Part shown: piece by piece, positions 23,372-35,996 of the stretch
Layout of the letters: each line of letters opens with the position of its first letter
Position numbering within the stretch: the first letter of the stretch is position 1
Assembly (NCBI RefSeq): GCF_964340395.1
Contig: NC_135566.1
Location: 21,876,635-21,940,634 of the forward strand
DNA: 64,000 nt
DNA from: Glandiceps talaboti
Lineage: Eukaryota; Hemichordata; Enteropneusta; Spengelidae
Reading direction: 5' to 3'
Translations under genes and position numbers: made by a program
Notes under the pieces: generated by a model
Databases searched by the model: none
What the model was told of the DNA's origin: nothing
What the model saw: the letters and a program-made list of their open reading frames with translations, nothing else

Positions 23372-24097
23372 GGTGTGGTCATCCCTTTGTACCTTGCTGT
23401 ACAGTGCACGACCTGGTCATCCCTTTGTACCTTGCTGTACAGTGCACGACCTGGTCATCCCTTTGTACCTTGCTGTACAGTGCACAACCTGGTCATCCCT
23501 TTGTACCTTGCTGTACAGTGCACGGTGTGGTCATCCCTTTGTACCTTGCTGTACATTGCACGACCTGGTCATCCCTTTGTACCTTGCTGTACAGTGCACG
23601 ACCTGGTCATCCCTTTGTACCTTGCTGTACAGTGCACGACCTGGTCATCCCTTTGTACCTTGCTGTACAGTGCACGACCTGGTCATCCCTTTGTACCTTG
23701 CTGTACAGTGCATGGTGTGGTCATCCCTTTGTACCTTGCTGTACAGTGCACGACCTGGTCATCCCTTTGTACCTTGCTGTACAGTGCACGGTGTGGTCAT
23801 CCCTTTGTACCTTGCTGTACAGTGCACGGTGTGGTCATCCCTTTGTACCTTGCTGTACAGTGCACGACCTGGACATCCCTTTGTACCTTGCTGTACAGTG
23901 CATGGTGTGGTCATCCCTTTGTACCTTGCTGTACAGTGCACGACCTGGACATCCCTTTGTACCTTGCTGTACAGTGCATGGTGTGGTCATCCCTTTGTAC
24001 CTTGCTGTACAGTGCACGACCTGGACATCCCTTTGTACCTTGCTGTACAGTGCACGGTGTGGTCATCCCTTTGTACCTTGCTGTACAGTGCACGACC
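23372..24097. repeat. 38-bp tandem repeat, 19 copies
   Basis: Unit core TCATCCCTTTGTACCTTGCT plus GTACAGTGCAC. Three linker variants (GACCTGGT, GGTGTGGT, GACCTGGA) are interleaved. The last third alternates GACCTGGACATC and ATGGTGTGGTCATC as a 76-bp dimer. All three plus-strand frames are open for about 250 codons because the unit lacks stops; this is not a protein. Confidence 0.96.
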
Positions 24098-24522
24098 CTT
24101 GTTTGTATACAGATCTGACATACAATGCAGACACCTTGCAGTTATCTTTTTTAGACACTTGTCAAAAGTGAACTGACCTGACAAGATAGCATGATATTTT
24201 ACAAGTTTGGATTACATGTACACACTAGTGTACAATGTATGTATAAATGTACAATGTATTATAACACTATAATTAACAGAGCTCCTACTCCCACAGGTTA
24301 CATGTACATGCATGTATTAATACTACTTGTAGGAGACTCTTATTGTACATTGTACATTGTATTCCAGAAGACCCTATGGTACTTTATTTGGAGACCCCCC
24401 CACCACACACACACACATAATGATAATTAATAATGTTAGTTCTTATATAGCGCTTAGACAGTCGTTCATGCCTTTTTTGCTATGTTGACTGTCAACAGTC
24501 TAGCATGCATACGTACATAATG
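24098..24522 (+). other. PI4KA intron 1, spacer
   Basis: Intronic sequence with TACATGTA motifs and a TATATAGCGCTT motif near 24445, related to the one in the DRC2 intron. No gene is seen. Confidence 0.55.
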
Positions 24523-24734
24523 ATACATACATACATACATACATACATACATACATACATACATACATACATACATACATACATACATACATACATACAT
24601 ACATACATACATACATACATACATACATACACATACATACATTTGTACATACATACATAAACACACACATATGTATGTACATACATACATACATACATAC
24701 ATACATACATACATACAAACGTACATACATACAT
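24523..24734. repeat. (CATA)n microsatellite
   Basis: Almost pure ACAT repeat with a short ACACAC/TATGTATGT interruption near 24660-24680. Confidence 0.97.
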
Positions 24735-25110
24735 CATTGTGCATATCGATCTACATTGTATGTAGGACACTTCACTGCACTTTCACTTTATTTGGAGACT
24801 GCCACAGTGCATGCATGTGACCCTTACAGATCTGTATGTTGGTCATGTGATACTGTGTAACTACAGTTTACTGGTACATTGTATATAAGGAGTAATCCCC
24901 TCACTCTGTATTTGTACATTACACAGACACAGTATATATGGGACAATGTATTTGCATATGTACATGTGTGCACAGATGAAAACTGAGTTTGTTATGTACA
25001 TTGTGTAATACTAACAACCATATGTTGTCACTAAGGCTGTTATTGTTGTAGATTATAGAACCCTGGATTGAACAGATATGAAAAATATGGTAAAATTTAC
25101 AATGACCTCA

Positions 25111-25435
25111 CAGGGCTCGAAATTAACAGTAGTCCCATGTCCACAGACTACCAATTCATGCCATGGGGCTACAATGTACTGTACCATAATTTGCAGCCTG
25201 TAGCCCATGGCCCACTCAGGCTACCACTGATTATGTGGTGATTTAAAGGATGGAAGATGTACAGACATAAATATTTTAATATCAAACAAATTTCCAATAG
25301 AGGAACTCATGTTTTCAGTTCAGTAATATGCAAATGTAGGACTATTGGCCATCATCCTTGGGCTACCAATTTCTAAAATTGATACATGTAGCCCACTGGG
25401 ACTACCAAAGAAAAAAGAGTTAATTTCTAGCCCTG
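25111..25435. mobile_element. 325-bp hAT-like MITE
   Basis: The ends are 17-bp inverted repeats with one mismatch: CAGGGCTCGAAATTAAC at 25111-25127, and at 25419-25435 the complement of CAGGGCTAGAAATTAAC. A CAGGG start is typical of hAT elements. A full 8-bp target duplication is not evident; only ACCTC is shared by the flanks. The interior has repeated TAGCCCA(T/C)/GGGCTAC motifs and no coding capacity. Confidence 0.6.
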
Positions 25436-25986
25436 ACCTCTTAGAACAAATACATGTACATTGTACTCACATAATGGTACATGTACATGTATAGTAGCTA
25501 TTTCTACATCTCTCTAGGGATTTACTCCTGCTTCAGAGACTTTGGTGAAATAAAATGAATTATTACTTGGAAATTTTCATGGTCTGGTAGTACATGTACA
25601 TGTATGTACATACACAGAATAGGCATGGTTTAGATCACAGTTTGAAAAGCCACAAATAAGTGTTTTTCTGTGACAGTCTATCAAAATGTGTTTGCATTTT
25701 CCAATGAATAGATCTCATAATATAGTCCTATTATAAGTGACATTTTTCATGTATTTATTCCATTTTATGCATAATTAACCCCTTTCCTCTACTAATTTCC
25801 AATACAAATTAATTGCCCTGCCACAGCAATTCTTTATTCTGTTCTTTGTGACTGTAAAATGAATCAGCTTGATTTGTCATTGAAATCCATCATCATATTG
25901 ATGATGATGATGATAAAGCAGATGATAAATGCATTGATGTGGGTACAGTAACCTTTAGTTAAGATAATCTGTTACTAACTGCTTGT
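25436..25986 (+). other. PI4KA intron 1, spacer
   Basis: AT-rich intronic DNA with a small (GAT)n run near 25897-25915. No gene is recognised. Confidence 0.55.
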
Positions 25987-26747
25987 TTGGGGCTGCTGAA
26001 GTCTAGGGCTGCTTGTCCGGGGCTTGTGGCCAGGGCTGCTTACCAGGGCTTGTGGCCACTGGCTGCTTACTGGGGCTTGTGGCCAGGGCTGTTTACTGGG
26101 GCTTGTGGCCACTGGCTGCTTACTGGGGCTTGTGGCCAGGGCTGCTTTGTTGGGACTTGTGGCCAGGGCTGCTTACTGGGGCTTGTGGCCAGGGCTGCTT
26201 ACTGGGGCTTGTGGCCAGGGCTGTTTACTGGGGCTTGTGGCCAGGGCTGCTTACTGGGGCTTGTGGCCAGGGCTGCTTTGTTGGGGCTTGTGGCCAGGAC
26301 TGCTTACTGGGGCTTGTGGCCAGGGCTGTTTACTGGGGCTTGTGGCCAGGGCTGCTTACTAGGGCTTGTGGCCAGGGCTGCTTTGTTGGGGTTTGTGGCC
26401 AGGGCTGCTTACTAGGGCTTGTGGCCAGGGCTGCTTTGTTGGGGCTTGTGGCCAGGGCTGCTTTGTTTGGGCTTGTGGCCAGGGCTGCTTACAGGGGCTT
26501 GTGGCCACTGGCTGCTTACTGCCCGGCCGGGCTTGTGGCCAGGGCTGCTTTGTTGGGGCTTGTGGCCAGGGCTGCTTACTAGGGCTTGTGGCCAGGGCTG
26601 CTTTGTTTGGGCTTGTGGCCAGGGCTGCTTACTAGGGCTTGTGGCCAGGGCTGCTTTGTTGGGGCTTGTGGCCAGGGCTGCTTTGTTGGGGCTTGTGGCC
26701 AGGGCTGCTTACTAGGGCTTGTGGCCACTTATGGCTTACTGGGGCTG
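25987..26747. repeat. GC-rich 26-bp tandem repeat, about 29 copies
   Basis: Unit core GGGCTTGTGGCCAGGGCTGC plus TT-ACT/TTGTT variants. Copies contain the palindrome TGGCCA and runs of 3-4 G at roughly 10-base spacing. It is the only GC-rich array in the window. Three plus-strand frames remain open (up to about 190 codons of a Gly/Leu/Ala/Cys-rich periodic peptide), which is a product of the repeat. Confidence 0.95.
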
Positions 26748-28009
26748 CACGCTTTGTTTCAAGGATAATAAAGTGTATGTAGTAATCTGTACTAGGTTTA
26801 CATGTATAAGTTACCATCGACCTTTCTGTTTGACAACAACACCTACCCAGTAGTTTTAGGTACATTTGTACTTCTACCCTTTATCTGTCATAATGTTGAC
26901 ACATTGTTTGACATGTACAGGATTAGCAGTCCTCTACTGGAGCTAATATTAAAGTTTGTGTAGCAGGTTATAACCAACTCCTTGTCTGAGTTGCTGCTGA
27001 AGTCTTATCAGTATTGGATAGTGTAAGACAAAGGGGGATTTAGAAGGTGTGAATTGGGTTGACCTTTGTAGTTCAAGTAACACCAGTCCAGCAAAGTCAG
27101 AAACCATATGCCTGAACATGGAAGTATATGGGGAGCCTCCATGGTCTGAAGAATGAAATGCAAGAGTACGGCCCGGACCAAATAGTTTGCCAAAATTACG
27201 AGGAGAACTTAATTACGGAGAAAAATAGTTGTGGCGAGTAGTATTAAAAATAAGTCTACTGTACCATGAATGGAGTAGTGACTGCACAGTAAGGGTTTAA
27301 GGATGAAGGGCACAACTGTTACCATTCAAAAGAATCGGTAAACATTTAAAAAACGAATTTTACACAGATCTTCATATGAGCTACACTATATAATATAAGA
27401 CACGTCTCGTTATTGTATACATACATGTTACATCATAATCCATTGTTTACTATTGGTCTATGTAGGGATTAATTTAACCATAATGGGTTCATTCTGAGAC
27501 CCCTAACTATTTTTAGTGGTCTGAGGTTCATTTCATTATGTCTTGTCTAGTGTGTAAGGCTGATACATAATGTAGGCTTAAATTACAACTTTTACCTATG
27601 GTTACGAAGATATCAATTTATCATTGTCCTTTACTATACTTAACATTGTTATGTTAATTAATTGTGTTTTAACTTTATTATTATCTAGAGTGATAGGGTA
27701 CAAGTTATTCAAGGTTTGGGGAGAATTACAATTTACATGTACATGTAATATTGTATTTGTGTAACAATCAGTGTTCAAGTCCCGCTAAGGCTTTTTTGTG
27801 TTCTACTTGCACAAGGTCTCCATCTGCTCACACAGTCAAATTTCATGTTTTGCGCAACCGTATATCAAGAATGCAACAGAAAATATATCCAAATAAAGTA
27901 TAATTAAAACAAAATGATTAAATAAAATGTTGTCATAGAATTTTATTTTTCTCTGTTCAGCATCCAAGAGCAGGTAAAAAGTGTTAGCTTCATATTGCAA
28001 ATAAGCATG
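26748..28009 (+). other. PI4KA intron 1, unique stretch
   Basis: About 1.26 kb with no array. No splice-bounded exon similar to PI4KA and no other gene is recognised. Occasional CG-containing patches occur (GTACGGCCCGGACC near 27168). Confidence 0.55.
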
Positions 28010-28470
28010 TCATGATTTTGCTTCCAGACCATGGCCCCTTGGCCCCGAAAATGTGGCCACCATATCACCCTTTCCATCTTTTAGAAACACTGAACTGATA
28101 AGGTTCAGTAGTGCTATAGGCATGTCAAAGTGTTTGTCTGTCTGGCTGGCTGTAAACAAGTTAAAGTCAAAAACCACTGGACCGATTGCCATGATATTTG
28201 ATAGGTATATTACCTTGGGTGTCTAGTTTGGAAATTGTATGGTGTGTATGATTTGGGTAAAAAAAAAGTGATTTTTGGTAAAAAAAACTTAAACTAAAAA
28301 ACTGGGCAGATTATTCTGACATTTGATGTGTATATTCATAGGGGTGTTTAGATTAAGACTTGTTCATGATGTGATGATCTCATCAGTGAAATACAGTTAG
28401 GTATAAAAATGTGTCTTTTTGGTCAAAAATCTTTATTTCTAAAATCACTAATTGATTGGGCTGAAATTTG
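28010..28470. mobile_element. Dispersed repeat, copy 1 (GTGCTATAGGCA family)
   Basis: Contains AGTGCTATAGGCATGTC, a short CTGTCTGGCTGG run, and then monomers built on ACTGGACCGATTGCCATGAT and GATTGGGCTGAAATTTGGTT. The same family recurs at 44203-44400 with a longer CTGT run, and its right half resumes at 32148-32400. No frame or terminal repeat is defined. Confidence 0.65.
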
Positions 28471-31400
28471 GTTGGAACAATCTTAGGAGTGTGTGGTTGG
28501 AACAATCTTAGGAGTGTTTAGTTGGAACAATCTTAGGAGTGTGTGGTTGGTACAATCTTAGGAGTGTGTAGTTGGAACAATCTTAGGAGTGTGTGGTTGG
28601 AACAATCTTAGGAGTGTGTGGTTGGAACAATCTTAGGAGTGTGTAGTTGGAACAATCTTAGGAGTGTGTGGTTGGAACAATCTTAGGAGTGTGTGGTTGG
28701 TACAATCTTAGGAGTGTTTGGTTGGAACAATCTTAGGAGTGTGTAGTTGGAACAATCTTAGGAGTGTGTGGTTGGTACAATCTTAGGAGTGTGTGGTTGG
28801 AACAATCTTAGGAGTGTGTGGTTGGAACAATCTTAGGAGTGTGTGGTTGGTACAATCTTAGGAGTGTGTGGTTGGAACAATCTTAGGAGTGTGTGGTTGG
28901 TACAATCTTAGGAGTGTTTGGTTGGTACAATCTTAGGAGTGTGTGGTTGGAACAATCTTAGGAGTGTTTGGTTGGTACAATCTTAGGAGTGTGTGGTTGG
29001 AACAATCTTAGGAGTGTGTGGTTGGTACAATCTTAGGAGTGTGTGGTTGGAACAATCTTAGGAGTGTGTGGTTGGAACAATCTTAGGAGTGTTTGGTTGG
29101 TACAATCTTAGGAGTGTGTGGTTGGAACAATCTTAGGAGTGTTTGGTTGGAACAATCTTAGGAGTGTGTGGTTGGAACAATCTTAGGAGTGTGTGGTTGG
29201 TACAATCTTAGGAGTGTGTGGTTGGTACAATCTTAGGAGTGTTTGGTTGGTACAATCTTAGGAGTGTGTGGTTGGAACAATCTTAGGAGTATGTGGTTGG
29301 AACAATCTTAGGAGTGTTTGGTTGGAACAATCTTAGGAGTGTGTGGTTGGAACAATCTTAGGAGTGTGTAGTTGGAACAATCTTAGGAGTGTGTGGTTGG
29401 AACAATCTTAGGAGTGTTTGGTTGGAACAATCTTAGGAGTGTGTGGTTGGAACAATCTTAGGAGTGTGTGGTTGGAACAATCTTAGGAGTGTGTGGTTGG
29501 AACAATCTTAGGAGTGTGTGGTTGGTACAATCTTAGGAGTGTGTGGTTGGAACAATCTTAGGAGTGTTTGGTTGGTACAATCTTAGGAGTGTGTGGTTGG
29601 AACAATCTTAGGAGTGTTTGGTTGGAACAATCTTAGGAGTGTGTGGTTGGAACAATCTTAGGAGTGTTTGGTTGGTACAATCTTAGGAGTGTGTGGTTGG
29701 AACAATCTTAGGAGTGTGTGGTTGGAACAATCTTAGGAGTGTTTGGTTGGAACAATCTTAGGAGTGTTTGGTTGGTACAATCTTAGGAGTGTGTGGTTGG
29801 AACAATCTTAGGAGTGATTGGTTGGAACAATCTTAGGAGTGTTTGGTTGGAACAATCTTAGGAGTGTGTGGTTGGAACAATCTTAGGAGTGTGTGGTTGG
29901 AACAATCTTAGGAGTGTGTGGTTGGAACAATCTTAGGAGTGTTTGGTTGGAACAATCTTAGGAGTGTGTGGTTGGAACAATCTTAGGAGTGTGTGGTTGG
30001 AACAATCTTAGGAGTGTGTGGTTGGAACAATCTTAGGAGTGTGTGGTTGGAACAATCTTAGGAGTGTTTGGTTGGAACAATCTTAGGAGTGTGTGGTTGG
30101 AACAATCTTAGGAGTGTGTGGTTGGAACAATCTTAGGAGTGTGTGGTTGGTACAATCTTAGGAGTGTGTAGTTGGAACAATCTTAGGAGTGTGTGGTTGG
30201 AACAATCTTAGGAGTGTGTGGTTGGAACAATCTTAGGAGTGTGTGGTTGGAACAATCTTAGGAGTGTTTGGTTGGTACAATCTTAGGAGTGTGTGGTTGG
30301 AACAATCTTAGGAGTGTGTGGTTGGAACAATCTTAGGAGTGTTTGGTTGGAACAATCTTAGGAGTGTGTGGTTGGAACAATCTTAGGAGTGTGTGGTTGG
30401 AACAATCTTAGGAGTGTGTGGTTGGAACAATCTTAGGAGTGTGTGGTTGGTACAATCTTAGGAGTGTTTGGTTGGTACAATCTTAGGAGTGTGTGGTTGG
30501 AACAATCTTAGGAGTGTTTGGTTGGTACAATCTTAGGAGTGTGTGGTTGGAACAATCTTAGGAGTGTGTGGTTGGTACAATCTTAGGAGTGTGTGGTTGG
30601 AACAATCTTAGGAGTGTGTGGTTGGAACAATCTTAGGAGTGTTTGGTTGGTACAATCTTAGGAGTGTGTGGTTGGAACAATCTTAGGAGTGTTTGGTTGG
30701 AACAATCTTAGGAGTGTGTGGTTGGAACAATCTTAGGAGTGTGTGGTTGGTACAATCTTAGGAGTGTGTGGTTGGTACAATCTTAGGAGTGTTTGGTTGG
30801 TACAATCTTAGGAGTGTGTGGTTGGAACAATCTTAGGAGTATGTGGTTGGAACAATCTTAGGAGTGTTTGGTTGGAACAATCTTAGGAGTGTGTGGTTGG
30901 AACAATCTTAGGAGTGTGTAGTTGGAACAATCTTAGGAGTGTGTGGTTGGAACAATCTTAGGAGTGTTTGGTTGGAACAATCTTAGGAGTGTGTGGTTGG
31001 AACAATCTTAGGAGTGTGTGGTTGGAACAATCTTAGGAGTGTGTGGTTGGTACAATCTTAGGAGTGTGTGGTTGGTACAATCTTAGGAGTGTGTGGTTGG
31101 AACAATCTTAGGAGTGTTTGGTTGGTACAATCTTAGGAGTGTGTGGTTGGAACAATCTTAGGAGTGTTTGGTTGGAACAATCTTAGGAGTGTGTGGTTGG
31201 AACAATCTTAGGAGTGTTTGGTTGGTACAATCTTAGGAGTGTGTGGTTGGAACAATCTTAGGAGTGTGTGGTTGGAACAATCTTAGGAGTGTTTGGTTGG
31301 AACAATCTTAGGAGTGTTTGGTTGGTACAATCTTAGGAGTGTGTGGTTGGAACAATCTTAGGAGTGATTGGTTGGAACAATCTTAGGAGTGTTTGGTTGG

Positions 31401-32145
31401 AACAATCTTAGGAGTGTGTGGTTGGAACAATCTTAGGAGTGTGTGGTTGGAACAATCTTAGGAGTGTGTGGTTGGAACAATCTTAGGAGTGTTTGGTTGG
31501 AACAATCTTAGGAGTGTGTGGTTGGAACAATCTTAGGAGTGTGTGGTTGGAACAATCTTAGGAGTGTGTGGTTGGAACAATCTTAGGAGTGTGTGGTTGG
31601 AACAATCTTAGGAGTGTTTGGTTGGAACAATCTTAGGAGTGTGTGGTTGGAACAATCTTAGGAGTGTGTGGTTGGAACAATCTTAGGAGTGTGTGGTTGG
31701 TACAATCTTAGGAGTGTGTAGTTGGAACAATCTTAGGAGTGTGTGGTTGGAACAATCTTAGGAGTGTGTGGTTGGAACAATCTTAGGAGTGTGTGGTTGG
31801 AACAATCTTAGGAGTGTTTGGTTGGTACAATCTTAGGAGTGTGTGGTTGGAACAATCTTAGGAGTGTGTGGTTGGAACAATCTTAGGAGTGTTTGGTTGG
31901 AACAATCTTAGGAGTGTGTGGTTGGAACAATCTTAGGAGTGTGTGGTTGGAACAATCTTAGGAGTGTGTGGTTGGAACAATCTTAGGAGTGTGTGGTTGG
32001 AACAATCTTAGGAGTGTGTGGTTGGAACAATCTTAGGAGTGTTTGGTTGGAACAATCTTAGGAGTGTGTAGTTGGTACAATCTTAGGAGTGTTTGGTTGG
32101 AACAATCTTAGGAGTGTGTGGTTGGAACAATCTTAGGAGTGTTTG
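28471..32145. repeat. 25-bp tandem repeat, about 147 copies
   Basis: Unit GTTGGAACAATCTTAGGAGT plus GTGTG. Variable sites are AACAATC/TACAATC and GTGTG/GTTTG/GTGTA. It interrupts the dispersed repeat, whose own text (AAATTTGGTTGGAACAATC...) supplies the founding unit. Rare variants (GGAGTATGTGG at 29289 and 30839, GGAGTGATTGG at 29811 and 31361) recur exactly 1,550 bp apart, showing a 62-unit duplication. Confidence 0.97.
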
Positions 32146-32400
32146 TAAGAATTAATTGTTCCCGACATAATCCCATTAGTGATATGCAAATTAGTGCTAG
32201 AAATGTGTGTGTTGGTCAAAAATCCATAATTCCAAAATTATTGAGCAGATTGAGTTGAAATTTGATGGGAATATTCTTAGTGTTTAGAATAAGAATTGTT
32301 CATAACATAATCCCATTAGTAATATGAAAATTAGGTCTAAACTGTGTCTTTTTGGTCAAAAATATATAATTCCAAAACTACTGAGCAGATTGTACAAAAT
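32146..32400. mobile_element. Dispersed repeat, right part of the interrupted copy
   Basis: Two monomers of about 120 bp, each with CATAATCCCATTAGTRATAT and AAAATTATTGAGCAGATTG-like text. They continue the family seen before 28471, so the 25-bp array lies inside one dispersed-repeat copy. Confidence 0.65.
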
Positions 32401-32634
32401 GTATGTAAAGAATTGCTGGTGTAATACCATGGTGTAACCAATGTGTACAGACTGTTCTACCCTCAGGAAACAGTCTGTGTTGGGATAACCCCACAGGCCA
32501 AAGGGAAACTGATGTATAATGTTACAAGAGTATCATTAGTCAACATGTGTTTTTGTAATATACCACATCAGTAATACCACATTGTATAGAGTATATTGTA
32601 CATTGTAGACAGTTACATGGACGTGAGTCTTTGA

Positions 32635-33893
32635 ATTGTAAGATATATATGTACATGTACATGACTGTTTCAAATGTAAGATATACATGTACATGTACAT
32701 GTACGAGACAGTTTTGAAATGTAAGATATATGTGTACATGTACATGTACGAGACAGTTTTGAAATGTAAGATATAATATGTGTACATGTACATGTACGAG
32801 ACAGTTTTGAAATGTAAGATATATGTGTACATGTACATGTACGAGACAGTTTTGAAATGTAAGATATATACGGTATGTACATGTACATGTACGAGACAGT
32901 TTTGAAATGTAAGATATATGTGTACATGTACATGTACGTGACTGTTTGAAATGTAAGATATATGTGTACATGTACATGTACGTGACTGTTTGAAATGTAA
33001 GATATATGTGTACATGTACATGTACGTGACTGTTTGAAATGTAAGATATATGTGTACATGTACATGTACGAGACAGTTTTGAAATGTAAGATATATGTGT
33101 ACATGTACATGTACGTGACTGTTTGAAATGTAAGATATATGTGTACATGTACATGTACGTGACTGTTTGAAATGTAAGATATATGTGTACATGTACATGT
33201 ACGTGACTGTTTGAAATGTAAGATATATGTGTACATGTACATGTACGTGACTGTTTGAAATGTAAGACATATGTGTACATGTACATGTACGAGACAGTTT
33301 TGAAATGTAAGATATATATGTACATGTACATGTACGAGACAGTTTTGAAATGTAAGATATATGTGTACATGTACATGTACGAGACAGTTTTGAAATGTAA
33401 GATATATATGTACATGTACATGTACGAGACAGTTTTGAAATGTAAGATATATATGTACATGTACATGTACGAGACAGTTTTGAAATGTAAGATATATGTG
33501 TACATGTACATGTACGAGACAGTTTTGAAATGTAAGATATATGTGTACATGTACATGTACGAGACAGTTTTGAAATGTAAGATATATATGTACATGTACA
33601 TGTACGAGACAGTTTTGAAATGTAAGATATATGTGTACATGTACATGTACGTGACTGTTTTGAAATGTAAGATATATGTGTACATGTACATGTACGAGAC
33701 AGTTTTGAAATGTAAGATATATGTGTACATGTACATGTACGAGACAGTTTTGAAATGTAAGATATATGTGTACATGTACATGTACGTGACTGTTTTGAAA
33801 TGTAAGATATATGTGTACATGTACATGTACGAGACAGTTTTGAAATGTAAGATATATGTGTACATGTACATGTACGTGACTGTTTGAAATGTA
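32635..33893. repeat. 45-bp tandem repeat, about 28 copies
   Basis: Unit contains the self-complementary TGTACATGTACATGTAC, then GAGACAG or GTGACTG, then TTTTGAAATGTAAGATATA. Single-base length variants occur (TTTTGAAA/TTTGAAA). Because 45 is a multiple of three and the unit has no stop, both strands show frames of 200-450 codons; these are artefacts. Confidence 0.96.
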
Positions 33894-34589
33894 AGATCAA
33901 ATACATGCAGGAATTTTATTTAAGTACACAACTGAGAAAATAGCCAAAAAAAATAATCGGTCTAGTAATTTCATTATTGAAACTTGCAATGTTTTGAAAT
34001 TATATAATTAAGATTGATTAATTTTGACTTGTGTGTATTGCATCATACCTGTAGTTATTATATTCTGATGGTAACTTGCATACATTAGTGTTTATTCAGA
34101 ATAGAAAAATCAATAATATGCAAAATAGGTTTATATTCTCTGGTAGATATTTGTGTTCATATTAACTACATGTATAATTGAATCAATGTACATATAATAC
34201 CGACCATTTGACAAAATAGTAAGTCAAAATCCATTTGATTATTGATCATACTAGTATTAAAATTTTTGCACAGGTTCAAGAACATATGTACTCCAACAGA
34301 TGAAGTAGACTTGGTTGTCAAGACTTAAAAAGTGAAACCAATTACAACCAATTCAAATTTTTTGTGTAGTTATAACTGTTTATATCATAATATAATCTGT
34401 GGTTTTGCTTTCAGTGTCTGACTAACTTGTAAACACATGATCCCTGTGGTTTTGCTAACTGATTTCTCACTACCTGCTTGTAATAGTATTAACAGCAGTC
34501 AAGTAAGGTGGTTTGAAAGTGTTTCAACTGATTGGTTTAAAAAAATGCATTCAAACTGATTGGTCTCAATGGAGAGTGATAATTTATGT
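33894..34589 (+). other. PI4KA intron 1, unique stretch
   Basis: AT-rich intronic DNA; no exon, RNA gene or array is seen. Confidence 0.55.
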
Positions 34590-34713
34590 CAGCCTAATTG
34601 ATAGTATTGAAATGAAGTCAATATATAAATGTTCCCTCAGCCCAATTGATAGTATTGAAATGAAGTCAATATATAAATGTTCCCTCAGCCCAATTGATAG
34701 TATTGAAATGAAG
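34590..34713. repeat. 48-bp tandem repeat, about 2.5 copies
   Basis: Unit with CCCAATTGATAGTATTGAAA followed by TGAAGTCAATATATAAATG; nearly identical copies. Confidence 0.9.
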
Positions 34714-35408
<695 letters not shown>

Positions 35409-35903
35409 TATGTATATTAAAATGTATTATGTCCAATGTAATGTTCCCGCAGGGTTGTTAATATTTCCTATACTGTGATCCTCACATTGTAATACTAATA
35501 GACATCTGATTCATTCTTTGAGAGATAGGGAAATGAAACGACACTTTAATAAAGTTTTATAACCTCCTTGTAGAATGCTGACTGTAGTCAAGGTGTACAT
35601 GTACATTGTATTTCAATACCTACTCACAATCATTATAATGAAAACACTGTGTAATTGCACATATTCTCAATGACACCGACAGTGTAACAAGTATACCATT
35701 ACTTTAATAACTAGAAAGTCAACCATAAATATGTCAATTTTAGCATTGTATTTGATGGCCTACACAGACCACAATCATTTGTATTACACCAAATTGTAAT
35801 AAATCACACACTGTGACATACAGAAACAGTTTGAAATATATTATGTACATGTAGCAGTAACTGTAGGCTGTAGTAGTACATGTAAGTTATTGTATTACAA
35901 TTA

Positions 35904-35996
35904 TGAGAATTGTTAATTCAATTTTTTGTGATTCACATTTAGTTACATTAAATGTAACTAAATGTGAATCACAAAAAATTAAATTAACAATTCTCA
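35904..35996. repeat. 93-bp near-perfect palindrome
   Basis: Arms 35904-35949 and 35951-35996 are complementary at 45 of 46 positions around a single central base (AGTTACATT|A|AATGTAACT). No coding content. It could extrude as a cruciform and may be a foldback MITE remnant. Confidence 0.9.

Noticed and set aside
23356-24176. Three overlapping plus-strand frames of about 250-270 codons
   Set aside because: A 38-bp stop-free unit read in all phases; no gene features flank it.
25987-26768. Gly/Leu/Ala-rich frames of up to 189 codons
   Set aside because: Periodic translation of the 26-bp GC-rich array.
28380-28386. Second hammerhead core (CTGATGA on the minus strand)
   Set aside because: It is not followed by a stem II hairpin and GAAA, so only the heptamer matches.
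32536-33906. Frames of 440-456 codons on the minus strand and 210 on the plus strand
   Set aside because: Both strands are open across a 45-bp repeat; this is periodic low-complexity sequence.
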